This document shows, piece by piece, positions 56,901-64,000 of a DNA stretch of 64,000 nucleotides. Position numbers and translations under genes: made by a program. Position 1 is the stretch's first letter; every line of letters begins with the position of its first letter. The stretch is from the NCBI GenBank assembly GCA_021442155.1, contig JAKCPB010001409.1:101590-165589 (forward strand), read 5' to 3'. This stretch comes from Cymbidium sinense (Eukaryota; Streptophyta; Magnoliopsida; Asparagales; Orchidaceae). A model generated the notes under the pieces. The model saw nothing but the letters and a program-made list of their open reading frames with translations, was not told the origin of the DNA and made no database searches.

Positions 56901-59900
56901 GAAATAAGATGATTATGCATGATATTAAATATATAACATCTAGAAAAGGGGTTACTAAATATTTTATTATCTTGATTTAATGCCTATGTTTTTATATGAG
57001 ATTATGAGTTGTTTAAAAAGTTTAGTTATGAGTTACTAATGGGATAGAAAATTTATTTTTATTCTAAGAGACTAATTGCATCCAGGCCATATAACAATCA
57101 CCAATCATAAACAAACTATGAAAAGGCATGATTTTTCTAATGCACAAGCTAAATAAAACATCAAATAATTTTATAAAGCTATAAAAGAATAAAAGGTGAT
57201 CGGTTGGGTACCAAGTACATCTTAAAAGAAATATGGGTAGTTAAGTTCTACCCTTATACAACCAATTATAAGAGAATAATTACAATTACAAATGATGAAT
57301 GTTATGGGGTCTTCATTCTTCATTCTTCCTTCTTCATTTCTTCATCTTCCATTTCTTCATTTTATTTTCTCTATTTCTTCCTTCTTTTGGATTGATTTGG
57401 ATATGCTAAAAGGAATTACATGGTACATAAGACTTGGTCTTATAACCAATGCTCATCCAAATCCCTCATAATACTCATCCTAATCCTAATGCAAAATAAC
57501 ATTAAAAGAAGGAAAGTAAATCTAGCTACACCTGCTAAATAAATGTTAGCTAAACACACCATATAACACAAGCAATTATATGAATAATTTGGACTTAACA
57601 CCCCACACATGGGTAACCAAGCCCAATTGTCTTAACTTGGGTTATGCTTAGGGTCTAAGCAACCTGCATAGCAAAAAGCATTTATATTTCTATTTAGCAG
57701 CCCCTTAAGTACAACCCCCTACAGAAAGCATGATTAGGCTAATATCGACCTAACATCCAGACTACGCACATGCACCCCACCCTAACATCCAGTCTACAAT
57801 AATACATCACAAAACAAGCAGACATCAAACCATACAGCTCCCTAACATAAATCTATAAATGGTGACTTAGTCTAATGTGCGTGAATTAAAGATTGTATGG
57901 TATGTCCTAACTAGGTTTTAGAGTTGTAATTTGCTAAGTGTTAGGGATTTAATTTATAAAGTGGTTGATTTTTTTAAGTGATTTGATTGATTTAAAGATT
58001 TTAGTTAGTGTTTTCTTTCATTTCATATGGTCTACACTTAACAACTAAGTGTTATAAAGAGAAGAAAGAGAGGGAACCTCTCTTTTATCCCTACCTTAAT
58101 CACTTCTAAAGTAAGTTAATTAATCAATTTCCTTTAGTGAATAACATATTATATGTTTTAATTAGTCCAAAGTTTAGGTTCACTCTAAATAATATTATTC
58201 AATAAGAAAAGCATCTTAAGATTAATTAGAATATATTACTATAACATAACACATGTTTATTTCCATCATGTATATCATGCATATGATTAAATCCTATGCA
58301 TTCATATACATGCAATTTATATTTTAGCATACTTGAATGATTAATGCAAAGAAGTGCGTTTGAAATTTAAATATTTCATTTGATTGAATCATGAATGCAT
58401 GCCTTTTTAATAGAAAGAGGATTTTTCATCCATTAGCTAGATACACATTCACATGTAAACAAGTTTTATGTTAGTGCATCATCATTATTCTGCACCAGGG
58501 GCGTAAGGTACAAGACCTACTTAGGGCTACTTAAAGCCTCGTAGCCCTGGGGTGTCCAGACTAATATACCACTTTTCTTAAATACATATAAATGTATAAG
58601 TAACTACAAGGATAGGAAAAACTCATGCAAAAATTATATTTGATTTATATGACTTATGATTCTTATTCATTGGCCACATCATACATACACATATAAAAGA
58701 GTTTTAAGTGAGTACGACACCATTGTTTTGCACCAGGGGCATAAGGTATAAGACCTACTTAGGGCTACTTAAAGCCTTATAGCCCGGGTGTCCGTACTAA
58801 TATACCACTTTTCTTAGTGTGAATATATGAAAAGAACCACAAGAAGAATAACTCATGCATGAAGTCATATTTGATTTTATTATATGATTTACATATGTGG
58901 TAAGAAATTTCTCCTATGTTTTAGCATGGAAATGCATAGGAATAGATTTAGACAAATGTTGTGTGCTTTTCAAATGAACTATACATTTGTAATTCCTATG
59001 TGAATACATGTAAGATAAGGAAGGAGAGCTTCATATTGCATATCTTATATTATCAACACATGCAAACCTATAGATATTTGTAATTAACATCACTCCATTT
59101 ATTATAATTGATTTATGAGTTTTTGAAAATAATTTTTGATTTAATAGTGATAATACCCACACCTATTTTTAATTTAAATCAACACAAGCAATTTGACATA
59201 AAAGAAACCATTTCATTTAGTTAATTTTAAATGGAATGAATGCATGATTACACATTGGAAGCAACATTTAACATGATTGGAAAAAAATAAAGGAACATAA
59301 GCACATTATCTCATTCACTCCAATTAATTCCTAAGGATAATCATACTAAATAAAACCACTTAAAATAAACCAAAGTCCTTTAATGAGATTTCTTAATTTT
59401 GAGTTTGATTTGATTTAGGAAATGAAAGAGATTTGATGATCCTAATCCCATTCCTCATGTGTGAGTTAATTTGATTTAATGAATAAGTATTTAAGTTGAT
59501 TTTATGGATTAATTAGGTTATGGTATGAATTAAGCCAATTAATTAACCCTTACCTACATCACCTTAAGTTAATTTACAAATTAATAATGGGCCAATATGA
59601 TATGCAACCACATGGAAAGTAAATTTGCAATGCTCCTAAGAAATGAAAGGGGCTTAATGCAATTGGCTCATGATTAATAGTTAATTAAGCTTAAAGGATC
59701 TCACTTAACTACTTTTATAGTATTCTCACACATGTGAGCTAATCATAATTTCATTACCTCCCCCTTTGGATTATTGAACACCCAAAGAGCTACCCAAGAT
59801 TAAATTAGAGAAATAGATTCAATTAAATTAATTAAATTTTTTAATTAACTAATTAAACATTAATTAACCTTAACCAATCAAAATGTGATGGGCTTAGAGA

Positions 59901-60331
59901 AAGAGACAAAGAAGGGAGCCTAAGTCTCAATCCCTAAATCCTTTCAATTAGTTGATTAAAGTTGAGGTATGATTTGGATTTTTGATTAATCTTGTTAATT
60001 AATTAATTAAGGGGTGTTGATTAATTAATTATTTAAGAGGGATTAGAGAAGACTTAAAGAAAAGATTGGAAGTGTGAGTCACAATCCATTTCTCTTGACT
60101 TCATCATCATTAACAGAGGTTAATAAGCTCAATTGATTGATTAATTTATTGTTCATTTGCTTAATTATCACTAATTACAGTGAGAAAGTTATTAAGGATT
60201 AACCTATTGGTTTCCCTAATTAAGCGACCAGTAAAATCCTAAAAAATAGGGGAGGCAAAGATCATCCCCCTTAACATGCACAAAAAGTTTCAGATTAATT
60301 AGATGGTTAATTAAGGAGTAATTAGACTAAT
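56901..60331. other. AT-rich non-telomeric DNA, no gene recognised
   Basis: Composition is balanced between strands, in contrast to the array. A pyrimidine tract (CTTCATTCTTCC-type, about 57,308-57,400) and many TTAATTAATT stretches (about 59,820-60,320) are visible. A 237-base tandem duplication lies at 58,431-58,900. It could be a long LINE 5' region, an unrecognised LTR-type element or a genomic segment brought in by rearrangement. No open frame longer than about 60 codons looks coding. Confidence 0.6.
58431..58900. repeat. Two-copy ~237-bp tandem duplication
   Basis: The core TGCACCAGGGGC(G/A)TAAGGTA, GACCTACTTAGGGCTACTT, AAAGCC and CTAATATACCACTTTTCTTA occurs at about 58,491 and 58,730. 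Flanks also correspond (CATTAGC at 58,431 and CATTGGC at 58,668; ACTCATGCA at about 58,621 and 58,851). The copies differ by scattered substitutions and small indels, with the GC-rich core best conserved. Function unknown. Confidence 0.85.
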
Positions 60332-60749
60332 TACATTTCTTCTTTTCGATTTCATCAACCAAGTAACACACCAAGTTTTCTAAGACACAATCGATGACAT
60401 AGATAAAATGAGCATGCATAGAGCAAATCAAAACCCTAGATAACTTGAACTATCTCTACTATAAAGACAATTCCCCATAAGTAGATCGACCGCCATTCTT
60501 CGCTCCAGTTCCCATTAGAACCACCCCGTCCTCTCAAGTAGCGATCCACCAACATATCCCCGATCCCTCCCTCTGCCACTACCACGAATGTAACCTCCAT
60601 CGCTCCTCCAGCCTCCATAACCATCACCACCTCCAAATCCCACACCACCACTACGATAATCATAGCCACCGCCTTCGCCTCAACAGCCAGATCTAAACTG
60701 AGCCTGGTTGATGGTGATGTTCCTACCATTAAGGTTTTTCCCATTCTTA
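60332..60749 (-). pseudogene. GRP 3' fragment, copy 7 (poly(A) end missing)
   Basis: The copy begins at ACATTTCTTCTTTTCG, that is, inside the 3' UTR. The T-run and the AGAGAACAAATTC end found in other copies are absent, and AT-rich non-telomeric DNA abuts instead. The remainder is ordinary: 3' UTR, Gly-rich tail, RRM end, CATTCTTA border, then TTTAGGG-like repeats. The frame is broken by several small deletions. Confidence 0.82.
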
Positions 60750-61028
60750 AGGTTTATGTTTTAGTTTTAGGGTTAGGGTTTCAGGTTTAGGCTTTAGGCA
60801 TTATGATTTAGGGTTTAAGATTTTAGGTTTTATGCTTTTAGGGTTTAGGGTTAGGGTTTAGGGTTTTGCTTTTAGGGTTTAGTGTTTAGGCTTTTGGGTT
60901 TAGGGTTAGTTTAAGATTTAGGGTTTATGGTTTTAGAGTTTAGGGTTTAGGTTTTTGGGTTTAGTGTTTAGGGTTTAAGGTTTAGGGTTTTAGGATTTAG
61001 GGTTGTTTAAAGTTTAGGGTTTAGGGTA
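60750..61028. repeat. Telomere-like spacer
   Basis: Degenerate TTTAGGG units (TTTTAGGGTTTAGG, TTTTGGGTTTAGG) lie between GRP copy 7 and a LINE-like tail. Confidence 0.85.
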
Positions 61029-62128
61029 TTTTTTTTAGGAATGTTAGAATTTTATTACCATAAAAGGAAAAGAGACAATGTCCTTAAAAGGGGTAAAGCT
61101 CTAAAATTCTATTGCTCTTAGAGCTACAAGAAACCTAGAGAGCTAAACCCCCATCTAAGTACATTAAAAAAAAGAAAAGAAAACAATCAAGCAAATATTG
61201 TGCCTAAAAGGCATAAGAGAAAAAGGCATAGAGTAAGACAAACAAATCTTGAAAATAGTAAAAGGATGAGTTAGCAGGAGTTCATGATTCCTTTGAAAAA
61301 GCAAGATAAGCAAGATCCACAACAACATCACTTGAGTTGACTGAGCAACGACCACACCCTCTGTACAGTTCCAACTTGTAAAAAAAATTTGTGAAACACT
61401 ATAAAGGAAAAAAGTCATACCTAAAAATGATTAGGATAAAGAGAGGAAAAGGAGAGAGCTTAGAAAGAAAAGGCTCAAGAATAGTTAGGATCATCTCAAG
61501 GGGCAACAATACATAAGAGCATCCAAACTTCATAAAGAAGGGTTACATGCTACCAACCAGAGAAGATGTGAGTAACATCAAAGCCATCATAGTTAGCATA
61601 CCTGATAAATGTAAACATCCAAGGCCAGTAGTCCATAGAGTTCCAAATCAATCACCAATAAACAAAAAGCAACAGACTAGAAACCAGCTAGCAGCCAAAC
61701 CACCAAATAAAAACCACAATAGACTAATCACAATAACCTAGAGAGAGGCTAGAACAAAGTTAGAATACCAACAACAACCATTAACCAAATTCCCATCCAA
61801 GCTCCAAACTAGGGAAAACCAATACCAAGCATCAATAAGCACTAGACCAATGCTAATTAATTGAGAAATCGCCAACAAAACCAAGATAGGAGCCCTCAAG
61901 CCAAAGTTCCAATAATAAGCAGTCACTAAGGCAAACCAAGGTGAGCAACCACAAATGACTAAATAGCTCACAAATGAAGCCATCAACTAACAAAACATAA
62001 GTTCAAGTAAATCACTAAGATAAAACAACCATAAAAAGGAGGCCAAAGGCGTAACCAACAAATCAAAAGTCCAATCCAAAATGATCAACAAAGGTTCTAG
62101 CACAAAGAAAAGGCTATAGAAAATTGTT
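61029..62128 (-). mobile_element. LINE-like 3' tail, 5'-truncated (insert 2)
   Basis: A T-run of eight directly follows TTTAGGGTA. The next 200 bases match the ends of the LINE at 47,738 and the insert at 62,787 in layout and words (TTTTATTACCATAAAAGGAA, GAGCTACAAGAAACC, CCCCATCTAAGTACATT). The rest is A/C-rich with AACCAAGATAGGAGCC-like repeats like the LINE 3' region. It stops at about 62,128 against TTTAGG repeats. It holds no RT-coding sequence and no convincing gene. Confidence 0.72.
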
Positions 62129-62177
62129 GGGTTTAGGTTTTAGGATTAAGTTTTAGGTTTTAGTTTAGGGTTTAGGC
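62129..62177. repeat. Telomere-like spacer
   Basis: About 50 bases of degenerate TTTAGGG separate the LINE-like tail from GRP copy 8. Confidence 0.8.
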
Positions 62178-62638
62178 TTTTTTTAATAGAGAACAAATTC
62201 AGATTAAATATTTCTTTTTTTTTATTTTTTTCAACCAAGAAACACAACAAGTTTTCTAAGACAAAAGTGGTGACATAGATCAAAAATGAGCACGCATAGA
62301 GAAAATCAAAAATCCCAGATAACTATAACTGTCTCTACTATAAAGACAGTTCCATAAGCAGCAGATCAAATCAGTTGTTCTTTAGTTTCTCCAGTTCCCA
62401 TTTGAAACCACCTAACCTCTCGAGTAGCGGGATCCACCATAATATCCCCGATCTCTCCCTCTGCCAGCAGCACGACTAAAACCTCCATCATTCCTCTTGC
62501 CTCCATAACCACCCTTGCTCCGACCACCACTTTTGTATTCACTAGCACCTGGATCCCCACAACCACTGATAATGTTTACCTTCGCCTCCACCATTTATCT
62601 AGATCATTGCTGATGGTCTTACCGGTTTACCATTCTTA
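62178..62638 (-). pseudogene. GRP 3' fragment, copy 8
   Basis: A T-run (62,178-62,184) and 3' UTR are followed by a Gly-rich tail that is open over about 60 codons (GGYGGKRNDGGFSR, GSRYSRG), closely resembling the C-terminal end of plant GRPs. The RRM end is damaged and shortened before the CATTCTTA border. The left flank (GTTTAGGCTTTTTTTAATAG) resembles that of copies 3 to 6. Confidence 0.84.
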
Positions 62639-62786
62639 AGGTTTAGGTTTAGGTTTAGGTTTATGTTTATGTTTATAAGGTTTTGAGGGTTTAGGTTTAT
62701 TTTCTAATTTATTTATTTACTTTAGGTTTAGGTTTATGTTTTGGGGTTTAGGGTTTAGAGTTAGGGTTTAGGATTTATGGTTAGGG
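62639..62786. repeat. Telomere-like spacer
   Basis: TTTAGG and TTTAGGG units run directly into the 19-base T-run of the next insert. Confidence 0.85.
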
Positions 62787-64000
62787 TTTTTTTTTTTTTT
62801 TTTTTGGGAAACCCCATGATACGGCGGTATTTTATTGCCACAAAAAAAAGATTACAAGGTCCTTAAAGGGGATAAACAAAACCATCGCTCAAAGAGCTAC
62901 AATCTCTAAGGAGTAAATCCCCAACTAAGTACATCCAAGAGCAAAAGAAAACATTAAAGCAATCAAAAGATACAAGATGATTAACATAATAAGCTAAAGA
63001 AAAGATAAGGCCAATGCTGATGGTTGTAAGAGTGCTTGGTAATATGGAGCAAACCCGTAAGATAAAAAAAAGACACCGAAAGTTATAATAAGAGAGAGAT
63101 TGAAGCTTAAGGTAATACGACAAAAGATAGAAGAAAATAGTAATATGAGTATGATAATAAGAAAATGGGATAGAGAAGGCTCAGGCTCAATCACACCATG
63201 TTGGGGCAGATGCAAATATGAGCATCCAAACTTCAGCAGAAGGGTTACATCACATGAGCTACTACCGAACCAAAAAGGAGTGAGAACATCACGGCCATCA
63301 TAGCCAACAAACCTGTGAGAAGGAAGCACCCAGTTGTTGATATAATTGTGAGCTTTATTACCTGCAAACCTAAGAAAAATCATATCTAAAATATATAGGT
63401 AATTGCTAAGAGCTGAAGGATAAGGAGTCTCATTCAAGAAAATTATCATCAATATAGCCATCTTGACATGAGAATACATAAACATAAGTGAGTGAGCCAT
63501 CTTATGTAATCTCCTGAATATCCATGTTCGTGGAAGGAATTAGTTCAAAGATATAATCCTCCATAAGATAATTACAGGAGACAACTAGCTGAAAATCTAT
63601 TAAATAAGTCAATGAGCCTATAATTAACACCATCCCAATCACATGATATGTAAATGAATCTTTCAGTGCAGAAAACAACCCAGGAAATAGTCCCCTTGTT
63701 AATGTCCCGAGAAAGCAATATTAAAGAAATACAAAGATAGCTCAACACGTGGAATGAACTGCAACCAACCGTAATTAGCACCGAGAAAGAAGTTAGAGCA
63801 GCCCAATAGCAAAGATTCGTAATCACCATTCAAATAATCCAACCGCCACAATCAATCCAAAGAACGAGACAAGAAAAGGTAAAAAACCTCCAAGATAGGA
63901 AAGACTAAAGTGGCTATAATAATTTTCGTAATAACCGCTTACAAGACCGAACCAACCAAATGTAAAAGAGGAATAGCAATACGTAACTGAACGAAGTAAC
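62787..64000 (-). mobile_element. LINE-like 3' tail, runs off the window (insert 3)
   Basis: Nineteen T (62,787-62,805) begin the insert; this is the longest poly(A) tail here, suggesting a comparatively young copy. GGGAAACCCCATGATACGG and TTTTATTGCCACAAAAA, then GATTACAAGGTCC, match the end of the LINE at 47,738 closely. The similarity continues for about 900 bases (GAGCATCCAAACTTCAG, GGTTACATCACA). Its 5' end and any coding region lie beyond the window. Confidence 0.78.

Noticed and set aside
57180..57900. An LTR of a Copia- or Gypsy-type element
   Set aside because: The AT-rich sequence with a pyrimidine tract was suggestive, but I found no matching second LTR, primer-binding site or gag/pol sequence nearby.

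Overview
The window looks like nuclear DNA of a land plant, probably one with a large genome. Three things point that way: plant-type telomere motifs (TTTAGGG and variants), a plant L1-type LINE with an RNase H domain, and retro-copied fragments of two plant cellular mRNAs, a glycine-rich RNA-binding protein (GRP) and the 60S acidic ribosomal protein P0. I see no intact ordinary gene, no tRNA or rRNA gene, no CRISPR array and no bacterial-type operon. Species cannot be decided from the sequence.

About 1-47,740 is an unusual array. The + strand is almost free of C and consists of TTTAGGG/TTTAGG units mixed with T-rich tracts (TTTATTTTA, TTTAGTTTA). It is organised: repeat units of about 1.0-1.3 kb start at a recurring AATTAAGTAAAC junction and end in telomere-like islands. 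Higher-order repeats include a 2.0-kb unit repeated in tandem (about 7.1-11.1 kb), a 3.1-kb unit in three tandem copies (about 20.2-29.0 kb), and a roughly 3-kb module ending in an ATTAG-rich block (about 15.3-18.2, 27.7-31.1 and 34.7-38.0 kb), each copy followed by a GRP fragment.

Embedded in the array, and in the short telomere-like stretches further right, are antisense cDNA-like inserts: eight GRP 3' fragments plus three short GRP 3'-UTR remnants, one 5'-truncated P0 copy with a 229-codon open frame (12.3-13.0 kb), and 3' tails of LINE-like elements (14.0, 61.0 and 62.8 kb). Nearly all share one geometry on the + strand: telomere-like repeat, T-run (the poly(A) tail read in antisense), antisense 3' UTR and coding sequence, then telomere repeat again.

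From 47,738 to about 56,900 lies a nearly full-length but mutated LINE on the minus strand. ORF1 has a DUF4283-like region and a zinc knuckle. ORF2 has endonuclease, reverse transcriptase with FVDD, and RNase H. A very long 3' region with internal repeats follows. From about 56,900 to 60,331 is ordinary AT-rich non-telomeric DNA with a 237-bp duplication. From 60,332 to the end, GRP fragments, LINE tails and short telomere-like stretches alternate.

The main idea to test is that polyadenylated RNAs were reverse-transcribed directly onto, or into, TTTAGGG DNA in one polarity, and that the resulting cDNA/telomere composites were then amplified into a satellite-like array. The main alternative is ordinary LINE-mediated insertion plus segmental duplication. 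Long-read base-calling error in the C-poor repeats is a caveat.
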